From the NCBI RefSeq assembly GCF_009730915.1, contig NC_052479.1, positions 24,640,027 to 24,704,026 of the forward strand: DNA of 64,000 nt, read 5' to 3'. Below, one piece after another: positions 50,322 to 62,282 of the stretch (within the stretch, counting starts at the first letter, position 1; each line of letters opens with the position of its first letter). Source of the stretch: Dioscorea cayenensis subsp. rotundata (taxonomy: Eukaryota; Streptophyta; Magnoliopsida; Dioscoreales; Dioscoreaceae). Below the pieces are notes generated by a model. It saw only the letters and a list, made by a program, of their open reading frames with translations. It was not told where the DNA came from and did not search any database. Made by a program: the position numbers and the translations under genes.

Positions 50322-51792
50322 TGATGCACGATCCGCAAGCATACGAAGTCGTCAAGTAATACCTCTCGTGCGAGCACGAGAAGGTCTTATTCCCTGAGCC
50401 CAAGGATCTACCCTTACTTCCTCTTCGCGTATTGTCTAGCCAAAAGATTCGAAGGGTTTCTCTAATCTATTAATTAAAATGAAAGGACTACAAGTGGAGT
50501 CTAAAACAAGGCAAGGGTATAAAATCAGGGGAAAGAAATGGTCACGGATGCGGATTACCTAGGGGCTAATAAAGTGTAAAGGATGCTAAGAATGTCATGC
50601 AATTGAGGGTTTGGACCTAGAGATTTCCTAAATTAGATCAACCCGATGGTCACGGCAATTGACCCCTAATCCGGTATAAGTATTGATACGGAATTTTTTC
50701 TGATCAAATCCTTGTACGATTTGCATTAACAAAGGGGAAATCCCTAATTTGAGCCGGAACACAACTTGGTCTAACCCTAATATTGGAGCGGTAGAAAATA
50801 CCCAATGGTCATGGCGTATTCATATATGAATCCCTTCCAAACTTGGTGTATCTAGTACAAGGGCGATGGTCACGCTACCAAGTACAACCTAGGAGTTGGT
50901 TTACAGAGTTCTCATATAAGCAACACATCACATGCACCAAGAATGAATCACAAACATACAACAATTGCAATAGACAAAATTAGATCATCCAAATACACAA
51001 GTTCACCCAAGGTTCACCGGCATCCGGTAACCTTGGGGTCTACTCGTCCATGCAAACAAATACAAACAATAGGTCCATGAAAACAACTACAAATGGCATA
51101 AGAAAACTCCCTCAAACAATAGAAGTGAGTGACAAACCAAGTGAGGTGGAAGGCTTCCATGGACGCCGTGATCGGGGCGGCTTCCCTTGTCGTCTACAAG
51201 CTCCCAAAGAAGAGATCGATGAAGATCTAGCCAAACCAAGCTTCTCCCTTTGATTCCCCTTCTCCAAAACGTGTGATCTTGCCTCCTCTGAACTGGTGGA
51301 AGTCGGCTCCAAGAACTCCTCCAAAAGCTTTCTCAGAAAACCTCCTCCTTTGCCCTAGAAAATCAGCCCAATATATATCCTGTCAGGTCCATACGAGCTA
51401 TATGCGGGCGCATGGATCCCGTGAAGCTCACTGCCATTTCGCCCTAGCAAAGGTGTGTCAGTGTTACAGTACTCAGCTACATTGTTTTGCTACAGTGTTT
51501 CTACTACAGGAACCGAGGGTTGTGAAATTCCAGCAAACCTCATAGGCACCCATGCGGGCGCATGGACCCTGTAAAGCTCATAGCCGAATGCTTGCTATAG
51601 TGCCGACACCCCAAAAATGTCATTTTTGGTGTCGAATTCATCCAATTTGCATTTTTGAGCTTTGTTCGACTCTTTTAAGATCTGCAACACCGAAATAACC
51701 AATTTATATTTAAACGGGCATCAATTCATTAAAATATACACAAATAATACAAGATTAATACGTATAAAATATATACATTTAGGTGTTTATCA
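50322..51792 (-). repeat. 5' LTR of element D2
   Basis: TGATGCACGATCCGC to GTGTTTATCA, 1471 bases. It contains two family D palindromic motifs near 51400 and 51550 (ATGCGGGCGCATGGA), about 145 bases apart. The same LTR type is at 529-1948. ORFs at 51050-51545 are by-products. Confidence 0.8.
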
Positions 51793-51949
51793 GGCCGCGA
51801 ACTACACAGAGGTTATTGTGCGTCTCGATATCTTACAACAGATTCTCGAGCGAGACGCGACCTCACCTTTTGTGATGAGACCTAGGACTCCACCAGCATC
51901 CCCAACACCACCAGTAGCATCACCAATTCCAGCAGCACCGATTGATCCA
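51793..51949 (+). pseudogene. Element G 3' ORF, middle part
   Basis: Resumes the G ORF after D2: AANYTEVIVRLDILQQILER and a Pro/Ala/Ser-rich stretch up to IDP. It is the counterpart of HTEVMAHFDILQQLLKRD in element A. It is interrupted by the LTR at 51950. Confidence 0.65.
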
Positions 51950-53805
51950 TGATAAGTGCTTGTATATTAGTAATACGAAGTATTCTTTTCTTGCTATGAG
52001 CATTACTTTTATTAGGTTTTAGCGCTAATGCATGTATATTTGTGAACTTTCGTGCATGAAGGGTTGTGAAGCCAAATATGAAAGAAAGAAGCCAAAGTGG
52101 ATTATGATTGTACTTCATTGATGAAGTCTTGGAGTGACCAAATGTCAAGACACAAGTTGTGATTGAAGATACATAAATGTGTGCCAACTCCATGCGCTCA
52201 AGCAATTACAATGGTTTGGAGGGGCACAAAGGCAGTCACATTTGCGTATCCTGACTTGTGCAATGATAGCAAGATCTTTACCAATGAGACCTTTTATTGA
52301 AAAAGCGACGCGATCAACAGCATAGACTTGTGCCCATTTATGTTGCCTCGATGAAAAGTGTGGATTCGGGGGTATTTTGGTTGTATTGTAGCATGCACTG
52401 CAGCAAATCAATGCAGTAATTTACTGTAGCAGCTACTGTTCATAGCATGCAGAAAATCAGATTTCCAGAAATCCACACGGGCGTGTGGAAAGTTCATACG
52501 CTAGTGTGGATGCCCGATACCAGCCCTTTATAAAGCCGCAACTTATACCGATTTGGGGATCCATCTTTAATCCTTTTTCCATTTTTTCTCCAACTTTTGA
52601 GAGGTCGGTGGCTAGGGTTTAGAGAGGCTTTGGCAAGGCTTTTGAGTGGTTCTACGGTGAGGTGTTCCCTAGGCTTTTGTCTTGGAAGATAATTATTGGG
52701 GGAGCTTTCGTCAGCACCTATCCGGCGAGGGGTGCCCTAGGCTTTACAAGGGGGCCTTTGGAGAGGACAAGGCTACTCCACAAGACCATCGGCACAAACA
52801 CCGAGGGGTTTTACAATGGATTGCATGTTTTTTACTTTCGATTCTATCAATGATTGTATCTTGCTCCATGGAGAGCTAAACCCCTAGTGGGTACTTGGAT
52901 TTGTGAACCCTAGGATTTGTTTGTTTCATTAACCTTTTATTATGCTTTACTAAATTGATGTCTTTAATTGAGTTCCAATCTTGAATGCTTCTTGAATGAT
53001 TTCTCCCCTAGAGTGACACTAGGGTTAAGAATCTACATTGGTAATCCTTGTGAGTGAGTGGCACACCATGAGGGTTAGACAAAAAAAGATTGGAGAGGGT
53101 TGAGAGAGTGAGTCGAGAGGTAGCAGAGCATCCCCTTTCCCTCCGGTGTGATTCATCCTACCTCCATGTTCCAAGAGTTCTTTGCAGTCACAATAGAGTG
53201 AAAGGTTAAGGGATGAACTCCGCTGGGGCTTAGTTGTGCAAGCAACAGAGTGAAGCGTTGAAGTGATTTTAACACCTGGGGCTTAATTGTGGCTAGGGAT
53301 CTTTCGTTGGACCAAAGGGGTTAGATCTACATATAGAAATAAGGTTTATCACTAAGAATTCATAGAGCTTCTTGTAACTTTACAAAGTGTGAGGTGTTGA
53401 GATTGGTTGATTTCTCCGCCGGGGCATAGTGTAGAGTTAGTCACGGTTGACCTTAGGTTTGGGACCGTGTATTTAAGGATGTCCATGACTCATTAAGCAT
53501 CAGTTAGGAAGCATAATAGTTGGTTTTGCACTTGAAGCAATAATCCTAGGGGAGCAATGTCCGAGTATCCCACTTTTTTCGATTGCCTTTCCTCTCACTT
53601 TATTGTGTGTGCCTCTCTGTCGTATTTTCTTTAGTTTGTTTGCATCAATCTTTATCCACACCATCATTGTTTCATCTCCACTTAGTTAGGTAGCAATCTT
53701 GGTGTTTCTATTCCTTATTCCCTATGGATAATATACCCTACTCACCTGGGATTTATTAATTCGATAAACCCGTGCACTTGTGGGTCACACGCAAGGAGTG
53801 TGTCA
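51950..53805 (+). repeat. Solo LTR, A subfamily, inside element G
   Basis: Begins TGATAAGTGCTTG and ends GGAGTGTGTCA. A palindrome (GGGCGTGTGGAAAGTTCATACG, about 52478-52500) and a TATA box (TTTATAAAG, 52527-52535) are intact. No convincing target duplication (ATCCA versus GTATA). The host ORF is collinear across it. Confidence 0.78.
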
Positions 53806-55105
53806 GTATACCAGCATCAGTATCTTTCTCAGTAGCAGCAGCAGAGCCAATAGATGACACCGATGCTTGATGCGTCTTTACATTTCGTTATTATTTATGT
53901 TTTTGTATTTTATTTTAGCATTATATTTTGGACTTGAGTCTATCTTTCTTCTGAGTCTATCTTTTATTCTCAGTTGTCTTGAGTTGTATTTCATTCTTCT
54001 TATCTTTATATACTCGAGATTATTTTGTTTTTGACTGAGCTTCACTGAAACCCCTTGTGTATACATGCAAATAGTCTTGTGAGTTTAGAATTTGAGGAAT
54101 ATTCATGGACATGGTTAGTGTGACATTCACATGGCCGTGTGTGCTCCACATCCTATTGGAACTCAACTCTCAATGAATATATCTCCATCAAATATACCAC
54201 TCGGAGTTTAGGGGAGTATTGTTTCAATTGCCCGTCTCCACACATATTTTGATTGTTATACTTTTTATTGTGCTTGCATGCGTACAATATACATCTTAAG
54301 TGTGCGAGGGAGTTCGCATTACACATGTTCTATACTTATACTTTCATTGTTCGTACTCATGTAGCCAATGGTGGTTCACCTTAATTGTAATGGTTGTATT
54401 CTTAAGTTTAGGAGAATTTTTAACATTGAATGTTCTCATGCTCTAGTTTTTACTTGAATTTTTAGGAATTTTTGTCCGATTGACACTTGTTGCACTACTC
54501 ACTCATTAAACGTTGTGGAAACTCGAGTTTGACATTTAAGAGACTAGTTTAGTTATTTCTTGTTTTAGTTTCTTTGAAAAAAAGTGTAGATATGTTTTTT
54601 TTTTGTGTATTGGGGGTGGAAAGAGCTACGACATATGAAGTATGAAGCTACTCTCATAAGTCGGATACTAGCTATGCCCTAATGAGAGAAAGAGCTATCT
54701 CATGGGATGAGTGAAAGCTACTACCCCGGTCGAAAGTGTGAAAGCCACCTTAGCGGACACTTCGGAATGGCTACCTTAGAGGATGTGTGAAGCTACTAAT
54801 TTCTCTTTTCTTTTTGTACATAAATAAGTCTTTCTAACTTAGATCTTTGAGGAGTATATGTTTGGTTGATTTGAGTGAGTTGACACACACTTACACAATT
54901 TTGGGTTGTTGTCCTTTTTGATTTGAGTTTTTTGCTACAACATTGATTTTTCTTATTCGGTGTTGAAATTTTGGATTACGTGTAGAATGCTTCCCTTGCA
55001 TGTTTTTGGTGAACCTAAGGCTGAGCAATTTCAGTTTGCCTTCTTATATACTTTAATGTTTTGTTTTTGCATGAGGACAAGCAAAAGCTTAAGTGTTGGG
55101 GAGTT
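53806..55105 (+). other. End of G 3' ORF, 3' untranslated region and polypurine tract
   Basis: The ORF ends at about 53868 (EPIDDTDA, as DDTDA in element A). The untranslated part keeps the family order: polypurine-like site near 54290-54315, GAAAGAGCTACG/GTGAAAGCTACTACC repeats at 54616-54800, GAGGACAAGCAAAAGCTTAA (55074) and a purine-rich TGTTGGGGAGTT before the 3' LTR. Confidence 0.6.
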
Positions 55106-56849
55106 TGATAAGTGCTTGTGTATTAGTAATACAAAGTATTCTTTTCTTACTTTGAGCATTACTTTTCTTAGATTTTATCTTTTATTCTTGCGTATATATG
55201 TTTCTTTTGTGCATGTAGGGTTGTGGAGACAAGTATGGAAGAAAGGAACCCAAAGTAGATCGTGGATGCATTTTGTTGATGAAATCTTTGAGTGAACAAC
55301 CGTGAAGACACAACTTGTGCCCAAAGACATGTGAGTGTGTGCCAACCTCTATTGTTCTCAAGCGAATATAGAGTTTGGATGGGCACAAAGGCAGTCACAT
55401 TCTTTAATGTGATTTTATTGAAAACGCAATACGATCTACCGCATGAATGTGTGCCCATTCATGTGGCCTCGATGGAAAGTGTGGATTCGGGAGTATTTTG
55501 GAAAAGTACTATAGTAGTTACTATAGCGAATCATTATGGCAAAATTACGGTAGCAGTTACAGTTCACAGCTCGCAGAAATTCAATTCCTGAAAATTCACA
55601 TGGGCGTGTGGAAATTCCACACGCCCATGTAGATGCCCGATTCTAGCCCTATTGAAGCCGTGACTTAAGACGTTTTGAAAGAATCTTTTTCTCATCTTTT
55701 CCCCAACATTGGAGGCGCTCGCAGCTAGGGTTTTGGAGAGGCTTTGGCAAGGCTTTTGGAGTAGTTCTATGGCCTTCAAAACCATATTCCTTTGGAAGAT
55801 AGTTATTGGGGGAGTTTTCGGTAGCATTGATTAGGTGAGGTGTGCCCTAGACTTGAGAGAGATCCCTTGGAGAAGACGAGGCAACTCTGCAAGACCATTT
55901 GATTTCATTATTGATTGTATTTTGTTCAATGGAGAGCTAAAACCCTAGTGGGTACTTGGATGACTTGGTTTCATTAACCTTTTATTATGTTTTCTTTAAT
56001 TGATATTTTAATTGAGTTCCAAACTTGAATGCTTGTTGAAGTGATTTTCCCTTAGAGTGACACTAGGGTTGAAAATCCATCTTGGTAATCTTTGTGGATG
56101 AGTGACACACCATGAGGCTTAGACAAAGCAAGATAGGAGAAGGTTGAGAGGGTGAGTGGAGAGGTAGCGGAACGTCCCCTTTCCTTTCGGTGTGATTTAC
56201 CCTACCTCCGTGTTTCAAGAGTTCTTTGCGGTCACAATAGAGTAAAGTGCTAAGATAGGAACTCCGCTGGGGCTTAGTTGCACAAGCAACAAAGTGAAGC
56301 GTTGAAGTAATCCTTAGTGTAGGGGCTTAATTGTGACTAGGGGTCTTTCGCTTGGAACAAAGGGTTAGATCTTTATTAGGGAATAGGGTTTATCACTTGG
56401 AGTCCCTAGTGCTTCTTGCAACCCCAAATAGTGTGAGGTGTCAAGGGTACTCCTTTCCACCAAGGCATAGTATAGGGTTAGTCACGGTTGACCTTAGGTT
56501 AGAAATAGTATTTTTAGGATTTCCTTGACTTATTAAACATCAGTTAGGAGATATAATGATTGGCCTTGCACTTAAAACAATAGTCCTAGGGAGAGCAATA
56601 TCCGAGTGCCCCACTTTCTATCGATTGCCTCTCCTATCATTTAATTGCATCTCCTTCTTATTCTTTCTTTTTTTTTCTATTTGCATTGATATAGTTCACA
56701 TCACTTTTGGATCATATTCATCATAGTTAAATAGCAATTCATGTGTTTCTAATCACTATTCTCTATGGATACGACTACCCACTCACCAGGGTACTTTATT
56801 ACTTCGATAACCCGTACACTTGCGGTACACACACGCAAGGGCTGTGTCA
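55106..56849 (+). repeat. 3' LTR of element G
   Basis: Begins TGATAAGTGCTTGTG and ends GGGCTGTGTCA, then the duplication AGGTA. A full palindrome (GGGCGTGTGGAAATTCCACA, about 55602-55628) lies before a mutated TATA-like CTATTGAAG. Sister of 38620-40394. Confidence 0.83.
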
Positions 56850-56854
56850 AGGTA

Positions 56855-57820
56855 CCCAAGCAATGCTCCCCTAGGATCTAACATCAAGCTCTAGATTCAC
56901 TAAATGCCTCTAAACCGAGTCTAATGAGTTGAGGTAATCCAAGAACAACCCGCCCTTGCCTCCAAGCCACCAGTACTAGTCCCCTACAAGGTCCCGGCGG
57001 AGAAATCACTCAATCTCAACACCTCACTCACCATATGACCACAATAACCTCTAGGGATACCTAAGAGTGAAACCGATTCCCAAAAGCAGATCCAACCGTA
57101 TTTCCCAGTGAAGGATCCTTAACTCCCTATAAGGTCACTGGGAAGAAATCTCTCAATCTCATGCCTCACACCAAATATGGTTGCAAAAAGTCTAGGGAAT
57201 ATGGAGATAGGAAACACTAATCGGAGAGGAAAGGGGACACTCCACTATCTCATGACTCATCCTCTCAACCCTCTTTAACCTTGGCGTTCTAACTCTAATG
57301 CATACCTTTCTCATCAAAGTAACAAATCATGCATATACAATCAACCACAAGGATTAATAAAACATGCAAGCAATGTGAATACAAGATTAAAATTCAAATC
57401 AACTCAAATTTAATAGAAACTTTAAGTAAATCAATACAAAAGAATAGATCCTAGGGTTCACATGCCCAAATACCTTCTAGGGTTTAGCCTTCCATGGGGC
57501 AAGTTACAAAACATTGATGAATACAATGAATAGCAATGAAAACCATAAAGAAAAACCCCCTAGAATTCATGATGATGGCCTTAATGGGTCGCTCAACGTC
57601 TTAAAAAATCCTCCTCCGAAGCTAGGGTGTTGAAGGCCCCCTTGATGCTATGATGGAGAGAAGTTCGATCAAAGTTGATGAAGAACGGCCCCCAATATCA
57701 CTAAAGACCTCCTCTAAAACCCTATCCACCTTGCCCTTAGAGTCCTCTCAAAAGTCCCGCAATAAGTCTCCAAAGAATAGGGCAACCGGCCTATTTATAG
57801 CCCAAAACCGCGCCTCTCAC
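56855..57820 (-). repeat. Founder LTR (H), second piece
   Basis: Continues LTR H after element G: CAATGCTCCCCTAGGATC, CTAGGGTTTAGCC and a minus-strand TATA-like box (reverse of CTATTTATAG, about 57791). It is the most divergent A-type LTR of the window, fitting its position as the oldest layer. The ORF at 57650-57877 crosses an LTR junction and is spurious. Confidence 0.65.
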
Positions 57821-59647
57821 GTGTGTACCGCAAGTGCATGGGTTTGTCAAAGTAATAATACCCCGGTGAGTGGGTAGTCAAATCCACAAGGAATAGTGAT
57901 TAGAAACACAAAGATTGCTATGTAACTAGAATGAAGATGAATCGATAATGATGTGAATAAGAATCAATGCAAATAGAAATAAGAAAAGAAAAAGGAGGCG
58001 CAAATAAAAGATAGGAGAGGCAATCGACGATAAATGGGTCACCCGGACATTGCTCACCCTAGGACTATTGTTTCAAGTGCAATACAAATCAATATATTCC
58101 CTAACTAATGCTTAATGAGTCGTGGAGATTCTTAAACATATGGTCCCAAAACTTAACGCCAACTGTGACTAACCCTACACTATACCTCGGTGGAGAAATT
58201 CCTCGGTCTTAACAACTCAAACTGTGCTAGGTTGATTTAGTCTCTAAGGATTCCAAGTGATAAACCCTATTCCCTAAAATAGATCTAACCCTTTGGTCCA
58301 GGCGAAAGACCCCTAGTTACAATTAAGCCCCAGATATTAAGGATTACTTCAATGCTTCACTCTGTTGCTTGCGCAACTAAGCCCTAGCGGAGTTTGTCTC
58401 TTAGCACTTCACTCTATTGTGACCGCAAAGAACTTTTAGAATGTGGAGGTAGGATAAATCACATCGGAAGGGAAAGGGGATGCTCCGCTACCTCTCAACT
58501 CACCCTCTTAACCCTCTCTAATCTAGTATTGTCTAACCCCCATGTTGTGTCACTCATCCACAAGGATTACCAAAATGGATTCTCAACCCTAGTGTCACTC
58601 TAAGGGGAAATCAACTCAACAAGCATTCAAGATTGGAACTCAATTAAAACATCAATTAAAGTAAGCATAATAAAAGGTCAAAGAAATAACAACATCCTAG
58701 GGTTCATAAGTCCAAGTACCCACTAGGGTTTAGTAGTCCATGGAACAAAATACAATTAATAATGAAATCAAATGTAAAAAATATGCAATCCATGAATAAA
58801 ACCCCCTTAGTGTTCTTATCGATGGTCTTGTGGAGTGCCCACGTTTGCTCCAAAGGTACCCTCGTTAAGCCTAGGGCACACCTCGCCCGATCGGTGCTTA
58901 TGAAAGCTCCCCCAATAACTCTCTTCCGAAAGAAATGCGATGTCGAAGGCCATAAACCCCTCCAAAAACCTAGCCAAAGCCGCTGGAGCCTCCAAAGGTG
59001 CGAGAAAAGATAGCCAAAAGATGGAAAGGGGGTTCTGAAATCGGGCTAAAATCGTGACTTAAATAGGGCTGAAATCGGGCATCAACACAACCATGTGGAA
59101 TTTTCACACGTCCGTATGAATCTCCAGGAAATCAATTCTCTCCGGCCTATGAACAGTAACTGCTACAATAAATTGGTATAGTGATTTACTATAGTAACCT
59201 GCTGTAGTACTCTGCCAAAATACTTCTGAATCCAAACTTTTTATTGAGGGAACATAAACGGGCAGCACGTCTACGCTGTAGATTGCGTTGCATCTTAAAA
59301 TAAAAGCACATTTGACGACAATCTTGCTAGCTTTGCACAAGTTGCAACACATGAATGTGACTGCCTTTGTGCCCCTCCAATTTGCATATTTTCTTGAACA
59401 CCACGGGGGTTGGCACGCACTCACATGTCTTTGAGCACAACTTGTGTCTTCACGATTGTTCACTCCAAGATTTCATCAACTAAGTGCACTCGCAATCTAC
59501 TTTAGCTTCTTTCTTGTATATTTGTCTCCACAATCCTACATGAACAAAAGAACACAAATACACATGTATTAGCAATAGAATCTTAGAAAAGTAATGCTCA
59601 TTGTAAGAAAAGAATACTTCGTATTACTAATACATAAGCACTTATCA
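57821..59647 (-). repeat. A-related LTR (subfamily of G) inside LTR H
   Basis: From GTGTGTACCGCAAGTGCATG to AAGCACTTATCA. The first about 15 bases of the expected terminus (TGACACACCCC...) are missing, so the left end is truncated. Minus-strand palindrome and TATA-like box (reverse of CTTAAATAGGG) are near 59060-59110. Confidence 0.7.
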
Positions 59648-59671
59648 TCTACTCAAGCACTTATCACTAAC
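59648..59671 (-). repeat. Outer end of founder LTR H and target duplication
   Basis: CTCAAGCACTTATCA (ending 59666) is a second LTR terminus right behind the first. It is followed by CTAAC (59667-59671), identical to 38380-38384. Most of the H U3 region is lost between 57820 and 59648. Confidence 0.75.
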
Positions 59672-60756
59672 CAATTGCTCTATGTTTTATGGGTGTTCAA
59701 TAAATAGAAATAATATATATGTATACAAGTGTTGGGAATCATCATGTTATTATCTTATCATCTTTGTATTGTTATCTCTAAAATCTTAAAGCATAATCTT
59801 TTCTGGTTTATATGACAAGGCTGTTAAGCAAAGTATAAATTTTTTTACAATAATTCTATGTATTTTTTTAATATAATATCTAATATCTTAAACATATTAT
59901 TAAGTTGAAATCATAATACTCTCTGAAATCTTGATTAATAAATGATTAAATTAAAATTTAATAGATTAATAAAAAAAGTTTTTTGCTACAACATAGTTTA
60001 TAAAAACAAAATTTTTAACTATAAATTTTTATTAATCTTCATATTTGCAATATTTTTTAATGAAAACATCTAAATTAGGATAAAAATATCCATTATAAGA
60101 TTATAGTAACAATTGTGATAATATAATAGAACCATTAATATTTTAAAATTTGTTAGATTTATCATTTCAACATTTAACTATTTTATAATATAAAAATAAA
60201 ATTTTCATTTAGTAAAATTTCTTCACTTCTCTCGCATCCAATGATTATGTTTAATTAAAATAATGGTTCTCCAATATATTTAAATTTAATCCCCATCGAC
60301 TAATAAAGTCTAATATCTAGTTTAAAAAACATTATATAATAAGTACTTAATAAAATAAATATATAACTACAAAAGTTTTTAATTATTTCAATTTCTTTGA
60401 AATTATCTCAAGTATTTTTAAATATTTAAAAAATTCAATTTGGTTTATGGCCAAAATAAAATTTAACTACAATATTTGACATCATGATACCAACACACTT
60501 ATAACCACATCACTCTAACCAATCCATCAATGTATTTTTAATTGATATCAATTCTTTAATAAAAAGATATAAACAATAAATAAATTTTATACTACTTACC
60601 TTTAGTCCCACATCGGTAAGATAAGAAAAAGACCATATCAATTGCCTATAAAAACAATGGTAACTAACTCAAAGGTAGTTTGTGATTTTTCTAATATTTG
60701 ATTGTTTTAAATTACATTTTATAATTTGTTTAAATAAATAAGTAAATAAATAAATA
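59672..60756. other. AT-rich intergenic region with an snRNA-promoter-like pair
   Basis: Mostly AT-rich without genes. At 60605-60615 GTCCCACATCG matches the upstream sequence element of plant snRNA genes, and TATAAAAA follows at 60647-60654, about 31 bases later. The downstream sequence (TAACTAACTCAAAGGTAG) does not match any snRNA I know, so no RNA gene is called. Confidence 0.4.
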
Positions 60757-60985
60757 AAAACCTGGCGGGCCGACCCATGAACCGGCGGGTTCCGGCCTGG
60801 TCCACCGGTTTTGAGGGTGCCACGGGCAGGGTCTGGGACACCCTAGCAGTGATCCGTAACTAGCCGGGTCGGCCAGGCCAACCCTGTCGCAGGTTGCCAT
60901 TATTGGTCTGGCCGGTTACCGGTAAAGGCCGACCAAGACCCGCCAGGTCAAGCCTGGTGGCCCGGTTAACCAGCCCATGCCCCCC
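60757..60985. repeat. GC-rich patch resembling a DNA-transposon end
   Basis: An abrupt GC-rich stretch with CCGGCGGGTTCCGGCC, CCGGGTCGGCC and GGCCCGGTTAACC blocks, ending GCCCCCCTCTAG. Composition resembles 37379-37560. The terminal GAGGGGGGCATGGGCTGG (reverse) could be a TIR, but no partner or duplication was found. Confidence 0.35.
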
Positions 60986-61280
60986 TCTAGGTGCTATAGA
61001 GTTATGGATTTCTCCCAAATGTTTCTATTCCTATCTTGATTATAAAATATTTATATGAGAAAAAGAAGAATAAGATAAATTGAGATAAAGACAATAGACA
61101 AAAGGGTATATTGATTTTCTGTTCTACTGTAAGAATTTACAAGAGGGATATATACTATACACGTTTGTAATCTAAATACCCATAATTATGCTAATTACAA
61201 TGGTCAATCAATCACAATTCAATCGATACAATCAATCCCAATCAATCAATCCTAGAATCAATCCCAATATTTTATTAATC
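60986..61280. other. Spacer, possible decayed copia-type LTR
   Basis: Contains TTACAAGAGGGATATATAC and repeated CAATCAAT blocks, features common in copia LTR ends, but no termini can be fixed. No gene. Confidence 0.3.
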
Positions 61281-62282
61281 GGAGGAGGTCATCAATGGTA
61301 AAGTGGGGTACTCAGATAATGCTCACCCTAGATTATTGTTTCAAGTGCAAGACTAATATTATGCTTCCCCAACTAACATTTAATGAGTTGTGGAAATCCA
61401 AAGACACACGGTCCCAAACCTAAGGTCAACCGTGCTTAGCCCTCTATACTATGCCGGGTGAAAAAGGATACTCTCAACACCTCATATTTTGTGGGATTGC
61501 TTGAGGTTCTAAGGACTCTAAATGATAAACCCTATTCCCTTATTTAGATCAAACCCTTTGGTCTAGGCGAAAGATCCCTAATCACAATTTAAGCCCCAAT
61601 ACTAAAGATTTCTCAACACTTCACTCTGTTGCTCGCACAACTAAGCCCCAGTGGAGAAGATCTCTTAGAATTTCACTCTATCATAATTGCAAAGAACTCT
61701 TGGAATGTGGAGATAGGATAAATCATGTTGGAGGGGAAAGGGACGTTCTGCTACCTCTCGACTCACCCTCTAAACCCTCTTCAATCTTGCTAAGTCTAAC
61801 CCTTATGGAGATGGTCGCTCATCAAAAGGATGACTAGATGGATTCTCAACTTAGTGTCATGCTAAAGGGAAATCAAACCAATAAGCACACAAGATTGAAA
61901 CTCAATCAAAACATCAAATTAAAGAAAATATAAAAAAAGTTAATGAAACAAAATCATCCTAGGGTTTACAAGTCCAAGTCCTCACTAGGGGTTTAGCTCT
62001 CCATGGAGCAATACAAAATCAAAGATAAAGTCAAAAGTAAATACAAACACTCTATAAAGATAACCCCGTTGTCATCCTTGGTGATGGTCTTCAAGAGCCA
62101 CTTCTTCTTCTCCGAAGACTCCTCCGTTGAGCCTAGGGCACATCTCGCTGGATCAATGCTGTGGAAAGCTCTACCTATAACTTTCTTTCGAAGGAAATCC
62201 ATGTCTAATGCTGTTGAAATGCTCCAAAATCCCAGTAAAAAAACTCTCCAAACCCTTAGCCGTGCTCTCCCGAAAATATAGG
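61281..62282 (-). repeat. Truncated A-related LTR (I)
   Basis: From about GGTCATCAATGG to the U3-proximal part (CCCTTAGCCGTGCTCTCCCG). It carries the typical A-type blocks in reverse (CTAAGCCCCAGTGGAG, CTAGGGGTTTAGCTCTCCATGG). Its first about 240 bases and its U3 are missing. Element J is inserted at or joined to its right end. Confidence 0.65.

Larger units (their letters stand above)
46289..51792 (-). mobile_element. Element D2: pol-bearing retrotransposon inserted in the 3' ORF of G
   Basis: Minus-strand element with its 5' LTR at 50322-51792, PBS, pol (50101 to 47939) and a truncated 3' LTR (46289-about 46515). The 3' half of pol and most of the 3' LTR are replaced by a fragment of an A-related LTR. 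The flanks GGATG (46284-46288) and GGCCG (51793-51797) agree at three of five bases, and the host ORF is collinear on both sides. No gag lies between PBS and pol. Confidence 0.75.
38620..56849 (+). mobile_element. Element G: Athila-type element with three nested insertions, no pol of its own
   Basis: LTRs at 38620-40394 and 55106-56849, with a perfect 5-bp duplication AGGTA (38615-38619 and 56850-56854). After removing the insertions at 42638-44516, 46289-51792 and 51950-53805, the interior has the same order as element A: PBS, gag, palindrome array, 3' ORF, GAAAGAGCTACC repeats and polypurine tract. The protease part of gag is deleted and no reverse transcriptase or integrase belongs to it. 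It sits inside LTR H. Confidence 0.85.
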
